Shown here: piece after piece, positions 7,007-14,376 of the stretch | How the letters are laid out: each line of letters opens with the position of its first letter | Numbering within the stretch: position 1 is the stretch's first letter | DNA from: JBAXGE01 sp044344145 | GTDB taxonomy: Bacteria; Planctomycetota; Phycisphaerae; WQYP01 | NCBI GenBank assembly: GCA_044344145.1 | Contig: JBIJDM010000041.1 | Coordinates: 1-15,328 of the forward strand | DNA length: 15,328 nucleotides | Direction: 5' to 3' | Made by a program: the position numbers and the translations under genes | Notes under the pieces: generated by a model | What the model was told of the DNA's origin: nothing | The model's database searches: none | What the model saw: the letters and a program-made list of their open reading frames with translations, nothing else

Positions 7007-7040
7007 AGCATGTCCAACTTTATGGGCGTGCTTTTTTTTT
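7007..7040 (+). terminator. Rho-independent terminator after the small protein gene
   Basis: GCATGTCC (7008-7015) pairs with GGGCGTGC (7024-7031) through eight pairs including two G-U, with an 8-base loop, followed directly by nine T. It separates the small-protein transcript from the exopolysaccharide locus. Confidence 0.8.
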
Positions 7041-7049
7041 GTTCCACAG

Positions 7050-7078
7050 ATGACGAACGCGTGCCTGCCGACTAAGAT
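7050..7078 (+). promoter_or_regulatory. Candidate promoter of the exopolysaccharide locus
   Basis: ATGACG at 7050-7055, a 17-base spacer, then TAAGAT at 7073-7078, four of six matches each. It lies just after the upstream terminator, where a new promoter is expected. An unusual sigma factor cannot be excluded. Confidence 0.3.
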
Positions 7079-7140
7079 GTTATCGTATTCAGAAATTATT
7101 TTTGCTTGAGTACACGTAGCAAAGGCCTGAGGCTTCGGTT

Positions 7141-7251
7141 ATGCTTGATAATTCGAGTCGAGGCGGTGAAATTCTGAACGAGCTTCTGCGCGTTGCAGAG
7201 GTTTACAGACGTGTTCCGGATGTAAAATTACGCAAGATTTTCGACATTTAG
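7141..7251 (+). CDS. Possible 36-residue small protein or leader peptide before the kinase gene
   Basis: An ATG at 7141 opens 36 codons ending in TAG at 7249-7251. GAGG at 7129-7132 is 8 bases before the ATG, a good ribosome-binding arrangement. The product is charged and could form an amphipathic helix (GGEILNELLRVAEVYRR, then VKLRKIFDI); no membrane segment or known family is seen. Its stop is 8 bases before the kinase ATG, so translation of the two could be coupled. It may be a real small protein, a leader peptide, or chance. Confidence 0.4.
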   Translation: MLDNSSRGGEILNELLRVAEVYRRVPDVKLRKIFDI

Positions 7252-7259
7252 TTGAGGGT

Positions 7260-9587
7260 ATGGCATTGGAAACCCAAGATAGACTGGCTCGTATCGAACC
7301 CAATACTCGTATGGTTCGTTCTGAAGCGAACGAGAACCTGACCCAATCAGGCGGGAGTGCGGGTGATGTTGCTGCGGCTACTGGCAACATGCTCCAGGTA
7401 TTCTGGCGTCGGCGTTGGATTATATTATTGGTGACGCTGGTGGGTCTGGCGGGTGGTTTTGGTTATTTGCTCGCAGCGCCCCGGCTCTACTTGTCATCGG
7501 CGAAAATGATTGTTACGCCTTCGTCGCCGCGTCTAAATATGGATACGGTAGTTACTGCGCGTTTGGATGGTTTTTTACAAACACAAGCCGAAATTATCTC
7601 CTCCAAAGAAGTCTTGCAGTCGGCCTATGAACGCTCCAAGGCAGGGGCCTTCAATACGTTTCTTAACTCGAGCAACCCGGTGGGTTTTCTGGCCGGGAGT
7701 TTGGATGTTTTGGTCAGCCGCAAATCTGATATTATGACTATCAGTTTTGAATCGCAGTTTCCCAAAGAATCTGCCGTAATTGTCAATGCCGTGGTAGATG
7801 CGTATGTCGAGGCGCAGGATCGCCAGAAACGCTCGACCGCATTGGACTTGCTGCGAATTTATCGTAAGGACCGGGATCAGGTTGAAACCGACTGGCGCAA
7901 CAAACGCCGGGCCATGGTGGAGTTCAAGGAAGCCAACGGCACGCTGTCCTTTGAAACCGATCGTGGAAATCTTCTGGTCCTTCGGCTTTCGCGTTTATCC
8001 GAGGCTTTGACCCAATCCCAGATTGACGCCTTTGATGAAAAATCCACTTATGACGTGGCTCAGGCGATGGCGGGTGATCCGTCCATGATCCGGCAATTGA
8101 TTGAAGCCCAGCATGCCAAGGGCGTGTTTGTCAGCATGAATAATCAAACCACGGATTTGCGCCGGGAACTGATGATGCGCGAAATGCAGCTCAACGGCAT
8201 GAAGTCGCGCTATGGCTCTGATTATCCCAGTGTCATCACCTTGGAATCTTCGATCCAATCGCTCCGGCAAATGCTTGACGAAGCCGATCAGCGCTTTGCC
8301 CAGGCCTATTTGGCCGCCGTCCGGCAGGCGTGGGTCACCGCCGAAGGCAAACGTGCGGAAATCCAAAAAGAATTCGAAGAACAGCAGCGCCAGGCGCTGG
8401 AATTATCGCGTAAAGCCGCGGAGTTCGAGGGTATGCAGGCCGAAGTTAAAATGCTGGAATCGCGTCTGACCGATTTAGATAAGGCGATCGCGGAATTAAA
8501 TCTGCGCGAAGATGCCGGCGGCATGAACACCGTGAATGTGATCGAACGTGCGTCCGAATCAACCAATCCTTACAAGCCCCAGCATGTCAAAGTCATTGCC
8601 ATCAGTCTGCTGTTGGGCTTAATGGGTGGGTTTGGTTTGGCTCTGGTGGCCGACTGGATGGATCAACGGCTGCGTTCGGCCGAGGAAATTCGGATGGCCT
8701 TGGGCTTGCCCGTATTGGGGGTTATTCCCCATATGGACACGCAGGGTGGGCGCACGGAAGTGGGCCAGTTGGTTCACAAAGAACGCACCTCAACGATGGC
8801 CGAAGCGTATCGTACGGTACGTACGGCAATCTATTTTGGTGTGCCCACCGATGGCGCCAAAACGATCGTGGTTACCTCGCCCGAATCGGGTGATGGTAAG
8901 AGTACCTTCATCAGTAATATCGCCATTGCCATCGCTCAGGCCGGCCAAAAGGTCCTGTTGCTGGATGCCGATTTCCGTCGGCCTATGCAACATGTCATCT
9001 TTGAACTGGCACAGAAGAATGTCGGTTTGTCCAACGTACTGGCCGGTCAAATATCTTTGGATCAAGCCATCCAAAAAACCCAGATTGACGGCTTGGACGT
9101 GCTGCCCTGCGGTATTATCCCGGTGAACCCCGCGGAAATCATCAGCAGCGAAGCCTTTGCCGAATTGCTCAACACTTTGAATGGTCGCTATGACCACATT
9201 CTGATTGACTCACCGCCGGTAATCCCCGTGACGGATTCGCGCATTTTAAGTGCCATGTGCAATATCACCATTCTGGTTTTACGTGCGGATAAATCCACCC
9301 GCAAAACTGCCAAGCATGCGGTGGAAAACTTGACCAGTGTTGGCGGTAACATTCTGGGTGTCGTCGTGAACGGCGTGGCCCGTAATCAGGGGTATGGCTC
9401 CTACAGTGGCGGTTCCAGCGGTTATGGCTATGGCTACGGCTATGGCTACGGCTATGGCTATGGCTATGCCAGTGGTGGTCGTTACGGCAGTCGTTCGGCA
9501 CAAACGTTCGACCCGCTGAAGGCTGAGAGTAGCATAAAAACTAACGTTGGCAGTCCGACTGGAACTGATCCTGAAACCAAGGCCTGA
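7260..9587 (+). CDS. Polysaccharide chain-length regulator and tyrosine autokinase (Wzc/BY-kinase)
   Basis: 775 residues. An N-terminal Wzz-like region starts with a membrane helix at about 53-72. A long periplasmic part with coiled coil (about 200-420) follows, then a second helix at 443-464. The cytosolic BY-kinase domain has the EAYRTVRT helix (515-522), Walker A SPESGDGKST (540-549), Walker A' LLLDADFRRP (566-575) and Walker B ILIDSPP (647-653). The tail holds about eleven Tyr, eight of them in a strict Gly-Tyr alternation at 721-736; such clusters are autophosphorylated in this family. Phosphorylation cycles control oligomer state and export length of exopolysaccharide at the inner membrane. 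The ATG at 7260 has GAGGG only 1 base upstream, an odd spacing, but no other start is open upstream. It heads the exopolysaccharide genes. Confidence 0.95.
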   Translation: MALETQDRLARIEPNTRMVRSEANENLTQSGGSAGDVAAATGNMLQVFWRRRWIILLVTLVGLAGGFGYLLAAPRLYLSSAKMIVTPSSPRLNMDTVVTARLDGFLQTQAEIISSKEVLQSAYERSKAGAFNTFLNSSNPVGFLAGSLDVLVSRKSDIMTISFESQFPKESAVIVNAVVDAYVEAQDRQKRSTALDLLRIYRKDRDQVETDWRNKRRAMVEFKEANGTLSFETDRGNLLVLRLSRLSEALTQSQIDAFDEKSTYDVAQAMAGDPSMIRQLIEAQHAKGVFVSMNNQTTDLRRELMMREMQLNGMKSRYGSDYPSVITLESSIQSLRQMLDEADQRFAQAYLAAVRQAWVTAEGKRAEIQKEFEEQQRQALELSRKAAEFEGMQAEVKMLESRLTDLDKAIAELNLREDAGGMNTVNVIERASESTNPYKPQHVKVIAISLLLGLMGGFGLALVADWMDQRLRSAEEIRMALGLPVLGVIPHMDTQGGRTEVGQLVHKERTSTMAEAYRTVRTAIYFGVPTDGAKTIVVTSPESGDGKSTFISNIAIAIAQAGQKVLLLDADFRRPMQHVIFELAQKNVGLSNVLAGQISLDQAIQKTQIDGLDVLPCGIIPVNPAEIISSEAFAELLNTLNGRYDHILIDSPPVIPVTDSRILSAMCNITILVLRADKSTRKTAKHAVENLTSVGGNILGVVVNGVARNQGYGSYSGGSSGYGYGYGYGYGYGYGYASGGRYGSRSAQTFDPLKAESSIKTNVGSPTGTDPETKA
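9420..9467 (+). repeat. Hexanucleotide tandem repeat (GGYTAY)x8 encoding (Gly-Tyr)8
   Basis: Eight direct units of GGYTAY, five of them exactly GGCTAT, coding for residues 721-736 of the BY-kinase tail. Unit length is a multiple of three, so gain or loss of units changes tyrosine number without frameshift. Confidence 0.9.
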
Positions 9588-9650
9588 CATACGTGACCGT
9601 TGAGTGTTATTGGCTCGCAGTGCGTTTGTTTGAAAAGGTGGATAGCTGCG

Positions 9651-12245
9651 ATGGCTGCCAAATCAGTATCAAGTCACAAGCATAATCGTCGCCAGTTGAC
9701 GCAACACGATCACGCCATTGAAATTGTAATGGGCGTTTTGCTGGTGTTCATGCCCCTGGCTTTGGGCGCGGTTGAGGCTTGGAGTCACCTGGTTGTTACG
9801 GTGGCGGTTGGCTTGATGGCCTTGTTACTGGCGCTGCGGACCTGGTTTCATCCGGAAATTAAATTACACTTCACGTGGGGATATATTCCCCCGATCTTGT
9901 TTGTGGGTCTGGTAATAGTCCAGCTATTGCCTCTGCCCGCGAATGTGGTGGCGATTATCTCACCAGAAACCGCCACCATGTACCGGCAACTCTGGTCGGA
10001 TCTGCCGGATGCCGCGTCCTTGACGCGTTTGCTGACCCTCAGTTATTACCCCGCGGAAACCCGTCGAATTCTCCATCTGGCCATCTTGGCGGTACTGGTG
10101 TTCGTGATCGTAGTCAATGTCTATCGCACTTCAAATCAAATCAAACGCCTGCTTTGGATTATCACCTGGATTGCCGGTGCCGCGGCCCTGCTTATGATCC
10201 TGCAGGTGGTCGTGGCGAATGAATCGCTGCACTACCAGCCCTGGCCATGGTCGGGTCCCAGCAAGGCCAAATTCTCCTTCTTTATCAACTACAATAATTT
10301 TTCGCAGTATATGAACCTGTCCATGGGCGCCACGCTGGGGTTATTCCTCTTAAAGCTGCATGAAGAACTGGGCCATAACCGGGTACAACCGAATACAGTG
10401 GTCTTATATTTTCGCCGGCCCGAATCCCATGGCGTCAAGATTTTGCTGTTGTTCTTCGTCTTGGGTTTAACCAGCGTGTTTCTGTCCTCGAGTCGTGGGG
10501 GTATGGTTTCGCTGATGCTGGCCTTTGCCCTCACCGTGCTGTCTTTAGCGCGGTTGCGGAAAATGAAAGCCGCGTCTTGGTCCATGCTTGTGATTGGCAT
10601 GTTCGTACTTGTGGCAATTTTGTATTTGGGATTCGATCAGATCTATGCCCGTTTGGAAACCTTGAGCGATCTCAAGAATGCCAGCGGTGCACGTTGGCAG
10701 ACCAATATTGATGTGTTATACCAGATAGTTCCCAAGCATACTTGGCTGGGAGTTGGTTTGGGCGCGCATGAAGTCGTATTTCCTTCGGTTAGCCGGGTAT
10801 TAATCCCGGCCAATATTGCCCATGTTGAGAATGAATACGTGCAGGTTCTGGAAGAGGTGGGGGTGGTTGGTTTTATCCTACTGGCGGGATTCTTTGCGCT
10901 GGTGGGCGTCAAGTATTGGCAGGCGACCAATTTATCCAATACGTGGAAGCTCCGTACCGTTACCTATGGTTTGGGCTTCGGTCTGGTGGCCGTACTCATT
11001 CATAGCCTGAGTGATTTCGGGCAACGGATTCCCGCAATCTTCGTTCTTACTGCGACCAGTGCGGGTTTGATCGTCTCACTGGCCCGGCGTCGTTCCCTGC
11101 CGGCATCCGGCGAAACGGAACAGGGCGAGGAAGACGAGCTTAATACCACCGCCACACGCCAAAATACCAAACAAATATTGTCTGTGGTACTTGCCCTGAC
11201 CGTAACGGTCTATATCGGTTATCAGTCCTATCAGCTGTTCCGCGATACCATGGCGCAAAACGCCTGGCGGTATTCGTTGGGGACCCAGACCCGATTGAAA
11301 AAAGCCGGTTGGCAAACCGGTTCCGATGCCGATTTTCGCGTCCTCACCGAATCGGGTCAGAAGGCTGTGGATTGGGCGCCAGATTACGTTCTATATCGTT
11401 ATTGCAACGCCATGTTTCAATGGTACAAGGTGGCGCGTAATATTGATTATGCCGTGGATATCACCGTTGATCGTGAAGAGGTTAAACAGACGGCCCAGAA
11501 TGTGGTTGCCCAAATGCAGGAAGTTCGTCGTGGGTGTCCGACCTACGGTATGGCGTTTAGTTTTCAAGGACAGTTGGAATCATTTATCTTGCGGCAACAG
11601 ATCGGTGCCACCCATATACGCCAAGGGTTTGAACTAGCCCGCTCGCATCCGATCACCGTCTACACGGCGGGATTATTGGATGCCCAAGAAGGCCGTTGGA
11701 AGGAAGCTTTGGACAAATTCAAACTTGCCAAGCGTTTGGGTTATCCATATCGTGAATTATTGGACGTCTTTGTCAACAAATACGACCAGCCGGAATTGGC
11801 CTATAAACTGTCCGAAAATGATTATACCGCCCTGTTGGAAACAGCGCAATTAATCCGTAATTCCAAGGCGAATGGGGAAATTGGACTAAAAGCCCGCAAT
11901 GAGGCGATCAGCTTGATTTTGCAAGCCACCGGGGACCAGTCCCCGGATGCGTTTGTTTTGGCGGAAGCGGGCAAAATTCTGATCGCGGATAACGTCTTGG
12001 ATAAAGGCATCTCCATGTACCAGCGGGCGTTATTGCAAACGCCTGACGCGACTGGCTGGCGCTATGCGCTGGCAGAAGCGCTCATGCGGGCACAACGCTA
12101 TGATGAAGCAATTGATGAAGCCCGTATCGTATTGCGTACCAAGCCTGATCACATGCAAGCCCGCGCTTTGATAACCAAACTCTCCGGCCTACGAACCATA
12201 GAACCGACCACGGAAATGAATGACTTGCCTGAAATTCGCAAATAA
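9651..12245 (+). CDS. O-antigen ligase/Wzy-like polymerase with C-terminal TPR-rich domain
   Basis: 864 residues from the ATG at 9651, which has GGTGG 9 bases upstream; a TTG at 9600 would add 17 residues with no ribosome-binding site. About ten or more membrane helices span residues 25-480, plus one at about 508-525. Wzy_C family signs: FLSSSRGGMVSL (SRGG at 281-284), a large periplasmic loop with WLGVGLGAHE, HVENEYVQVLEEVGVVGF at 391-408 and HSLSDFGQRIPA at 451-462. Such enzymes join or transfer undecaprenyl-linked glycan units on the periplasmic face. The last 330 or so residues are helical and TPR-like (WRYALAEALMRAQRYDEAIDEA near the end, split here in sense only). It follows the kinase by 63 bases with no terminator. 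Polymerase rather than ligase is favoured by the locus. Confidence 0.85.
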   Translation: MAAKSVSSHKHNRRQLTQHDHAIEIVMGVLLVFMPLALGAVEAWSHLVVTVAVGLMALLLALRTWFHPEIKLHFTWGYIPPILFVGLVIVQLLPLPANVVAIISPETATMYRQLWSDLPDAASLTRLLTLSYYPAETRRILHLAILAVLVFVIVVNVYRTSNQIKRLLWIITWIAGAAALLMILQVVVANESLHYQPWPWSGPSKAKFSFFINYNNFSQYMNLSMGATLGLFLLKLHEELGHNRVQPNTVVLYFRRPESHGVKILLLFFVLGLTSVFLSSSRGGMVSLMLAFALTVLSLARLRKMKAASWSMLVIGMFVLVAILYLGFDQIYARLETLSDLKNASGARWQTNIDVLYQIVPKHTWLGVGLGAHEVVFPSVSRVLIPANIAHVENEYVQVLEEVGVVGFILLAGFFALVGVKYWQATNLSNTWKLRTVTYGLGFGLVAVLIHSLSDFGQRIPAIFVLTATSAGLIVSLARRRSLPASGETEQGEEDELNTTATRQNTKQILSVVLALTVTVYIGYQSYQLFRDTMAQNAWRYSLGTQTRLKKAGWQTGSDADFRVLTESGQKAVDWAPDYVLYRYCNAMFQWYKVARNIDYAVDITVDREEVKQTAQNVVAQMQEVRRGCPTYGMAFSFQGQLESFILRQQIGATHIRQGFELARSHPITVYTAGLLDAQEGRWKEALDKFKLAKRLGYPYRELLDVFVNKYDQPELAYKLSENDYTALLETAQLIRNSKANGEIGLKARNEAISLILQATGDQSPDAFVLAEAGKILIADNVLDKGISMYQRALLQTPDATGWRYALAEALMRAQRYDEAIDEARIVLRTKPDHMQARALITKLSGLRTIEPTTEMNDLPEIRK

Positions 12246-12397
12246 TAATTAATGCCGACACAGGGCTGGCAATTTGGTGTTGGATATGGTAAAAGTTCCG
12301 GTGCACCCACGGGGACGAAGTGCGCGCTGAACCAGTTCCCCTGCGAGAGTATTTATTGTTTGTAAATATCTGCAGGCATTGAACTTAAGGTCTTTTC
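12246..12397 (+). promoter_or_regulatory. Leader region before the NusG-like gene, possible RNA hairpin
   Basis: A 152-base spacer, longer than others inside the locus. It contains an imperfect hairpin (GGGGAC at 12311-12316 with GTTCCCC at 12335-12341, one bulge), followed by a T-rich stretch (TATTTATTGTTTG) and a palindrome GGTGCACC at 12300-12307. It could hold a promoter, attenuator or pausing signal; nothing matches a known riboswitch convincingly. Confidence 0.3.
12385..12390 (+). promoter_or_regulatory. Shine-Dalgarno supporting the TTG start of the NusG-like gene
   Basis: TTAAGG lies 7 bases before the TTG at 12398. No ATG is available in frame until after the conserved N-terminal domain begins, so this decides the start. 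Confidence 0.5.
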
Positions 12398-12952
12398 TTG
12401 CTCAAGTTATCTGAGAATCCTCCCATCCTGTTCCCGAATCCGCTGGTGCTGACCGAAGCGCCCCGGCCCTGGTGGGTGGCACATACTAAAGCGCGGGCGG
12501 AAAAAGCTTTCGCTTGGGATTTGCACCGAGGGGGCATTCCTTATTTTTTACCTATGATTCAGCGCGTAACCGTTTCCGGTGGACGAAAACGCACCGCACT
12601 GGTTCCCCTCTTCAACGGGTATGTATTTTTTTCCGGCGATCGCGATACCCGGCTGCTGGCTTTACGCACAGATTGTTTGTGTCAGGTCATTGAAGTGGTT
12701 GATCAGGGCCAACTGCGTAGACAACTGGGGGCGGTCGCGCAAGTACTCGCTGCCGGGACGGGAGAATTTCAACTCCATCCCTTTGCCACCTTGGGCAAAC
12801 GCGTCCGGGTGCGCATGGGGCCGTTTATGGGCATTGAAGGCAAAGTGGCCGAAATTCACCATAAATCCCGGCTGATACTTGAAATATCCGCTTTGGGTCA
12901 GGCCGTTTCATTAGAAATTGATGCGGATTTGCTAGAGTCTTGCGAAGAATAA
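12398..12952 (+). CDS. NusG/RfaH-like specialised transcription elongation factor
   Basis: 184 residues, starting at TTG. The NGN domain begins at RPWWVAHTKARAEKAFAWDL (about 23-42), continues with the GIPYFLPM strand and the PLFNGYVFF strand that contacts RNA polymerase in the family. A C-terminal KOW domain occupies about 130-180 (LGKRVRVRMGPFMGIEGKV). Housekeeping NusG usually sits beside secE and ribosomal genes; this paralogue lies within an exopolysaccharide locus, as do RfaH, UpxY and LoaP. It probably joins the elongating polymerase and reduces termination in this long operon, and may recruit ribosomes. No ops element was found in the locus upstream. The DNA target is unknown. Confidence 0.9.
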   Translation: MLKLSENPPILFPNPLVLTEAPRPWWVAHTKARAEKAFAWDLHRGGIPYFLPMIQRVTVSGGRKRTALVPLFNGYVFFSGDRDTRLLALRTDCLCQVIEVVDQGQLRRQLGAVAQVLAAGTGEFQLHPFATLGKRVRVRMGPFMGIEGKVAEIHHKSRLILEISALGQAVSLEIDADLLESCEE

Positions 12953-12968
12953 TTTTTCGCTTGTATTT
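12942..12968 (+). terminator. Weak hairpin at the end of the NusG-like gene, possible terminator
   Basis: Bases 12942-12949 (GCGAAGAA) pair with 12953-12960 (TTTTTCGC) by eight pairs, one G-U, and the TAA stop codon forms the 3-base loop. TTGTATTT follows. The stem is AT-rich, so termination would be weak or conditional. Confidence 0.3.
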
Positions 12969-12988
12969 ACGCGCGTTTTTGGTAGTCT
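12961..12988 (+). promoter_or_regulatory. Weak candidate promoter before the sugar transferase
   Basis: TTGTAT at 12961-12966, a 16-base spacer, then TAGTCT at 12983-12988. The match is poor. It overlaps the tail of the preceding hairpin; an internal promoter is plausible but unproven. Confidence 0.2.
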
Positions 12989-13077
12989 AGTAACGGCTGT
13001 GGAAGTGGGAGAATTATGGTTGGAAGGTCGCTTGAGGGCGAGACATTGGGTGTTTTTATTAGCAGGGATGTGCGACC

Positions 13078-14325
13078 ATGCTAAATCGTAAGTTATGGAT
13101 CCGACCTGCCGAAGGCGTGCTGCGGATCATACCCGCGGCCAGTGCCGATCCGATACCAACTCCCCCCCAATTACATCAGGCCCATGGCGTTCATGCCATC
13201 ATCCGTAAAGAGCGGGCACGCTCTGACCGTACGGGACGTATGTTTTCTGTGGTGGTTTTCGATTACCCCGATGCCAAGCCTTCCCCCAAGGACCTTTTGC
13301 GGTTGGCCAAACTGCTGTTAACTCGGGTTCGTGTCACCGATGAGGTCGGTTGGTTCGCGGAGCATCAACTTTGTGTGGTACTGCCCGAGACCCCATATGG
13401 TGGTGCCGTTTGTTTCGCGGAAGACATTTTTAAAACCATTGCCCATCAATCCGGCCACCGCCCGGTTTGTCTGATACAGACGTATCCCGATCCCGATCCC
13501 GATGATCATTCGGAACCCCGCGGTGGCAGTGAAAAATCGGCTTGGCGGCATGGCGGGAAAACAAATACCACGCCCCGCGATTCGGCCATTCCCCAGATCA
13601 AGCCCAAACCCACAGAACCACCGGCACCCCAAAGTTATACCATCGCCTCGCCCACTCAGGCTGCGGGCTTCTTGTTGGCTCCGGACTGGGCCTTTAATGC
13701 CCCCATGCGCCGCATGTTTGTCAAACCGATGCCGTGGTGGAAGCGTACCCTTGATATAACCTTGGCTGGGTTCGGCCTGCTGGCGGCGTCACCTTTACTG
13801 GCCATGGTGGCTTTGGCCATCAAACTGGAATCGTCCGGGCCCGCTATGTTCAAACAGCAGCGTTCCGGGCTGGGGGGCAGGCCGTTTACGATTTATAAAT
13901 TCCGCACCATGTGTGTGGATGCCGAAGCCCGCAAGCTGCAACTACTGACCATGAATGAGCAGGATGGCCCGGCGTTCAAGATGGCCGAGGATCCCCGCAT
14001 TACCCGTCTGGGCAAGTTGTTGCGTAAAACTTCGATTGATGAACTGCCGCAGTTGTGGAATGTTTTTATTGGCGATATGTCGCTGGTGGGGCCGCGTCCG
14101 TTGCCCCTGTCCGAAACCCGCGCCTGCCAACAATGGCACCATCGGCGCCTGGATGTCACCCCCGGCCTTACCTGTATCTGGCAGGTACGGGGTCGCTCGG
14201 CCGTGCGTTTTGATGAATGGGTGCGGATGGATGTGGAATATATCCGTGACCGCGGTCTCTTGAATGATCTGAAGTTGATCATCGCTACAATCCCCGCCGT
14301 ACTGCTGCGTCGCGGCGCGCGTTAA
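13078..14325 (+). CDS. Initiating sugar transferase (WcaJ/ExoY type) with N-terminal degenerate GGDEF-like domain
   Basis: 415 residues. The C-terminal half (about 220-415) is a bacterial sugar transferase: a membrane helix at 225-248, KFRTM at 274-278, DELPQLWNVFIGDMSLVGPR at 321-340, and PGLTCIWQVRGRS at 362-374. These enzymes transfer a sugar phosphate from a UDP-sugar to undecaprenyl phosphate, the first step of exopolysaccharide unit assembly. The N-terminal half (about 35-125) resembles a GGDEF domain: RTGRMFSVVVFD, then R85xxD88, five residues, AEHQL (94-98) where GGDEF would be, then CVVLPET. A Pro-rich linker (about 135-200, with a PDPDPD run) joins them. AGGGA is 9 bases before the ATG. 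The classical multi-helix N-terminus of WcaJ/PssY is absent. Confidence 0.9.
   Translation: MLNRKLWIRPAEGVLRIIPAASADPIPTPPQLHQAHGVHAIIRKERARSDRTGRMFSVVVFDYPDAKPSPKDLLRLAKLLLTRVRVTDEVGWFAEHQLCVVLPETPYGGAVCFAEDIFKTIAHQSGHRPVCLIQTYPDPDPDDHSEPRGGSEKSAWRHGGKTNTTPRDSAIPQIKPKPTEPPAPQSYTIASPTQAAGFLLAPDWAFNAPMRRMFVKPMPWWKRTLDITLAGFGLLAASPLLAMVALAIKLESSGPAMFKQQRSGLGGRPFTIYKFRTMCVDAEARKLQLLTMNEQDGPAFKMAEDPRITRLGKLLRKTSIDELPQLWNVFIGDMSLVGPRPLPLSETRACQQWHHRRLDVTPGLTCIWQVRGRSAVRFDEWVRMDVEYIRDRGLLNDLKLIIATIPAVLLRRGAR
13486..13503 (+). repeat. Short tandem repeat (CCCGAT)x3
   Basis: Three exact CCCGAT units encode Pro-Asp three times in the linker between the GGDEF-like and transferase domains. Too short to infer variation. 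Confidence 0.7.
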
Positions 14326-14376
14326 TGGTTGGGTAATCCCCTCCGCCGTGGGCGCTACCCGCCTTGAAATGCACCC

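Noticed and set aside
9265..9590. Minus-strand ORFs rich in His/Ser or Ala/Ile opposite the kinase tail
   Set aside because: Low-complexity products of the hexanucleotide repeat read backwards.
12257..12345. Words resembling a c-di-GMP-I (GEMM) riboswitch in the NusG-like leader (CACAGGGC, GGGACG, CTGAACCAG in order)
   Set aside because: The P2 hairpin with GAAA tetraloop, the GACGCAAAGC core and the GGTAGC receptor side are not present; only short words match.
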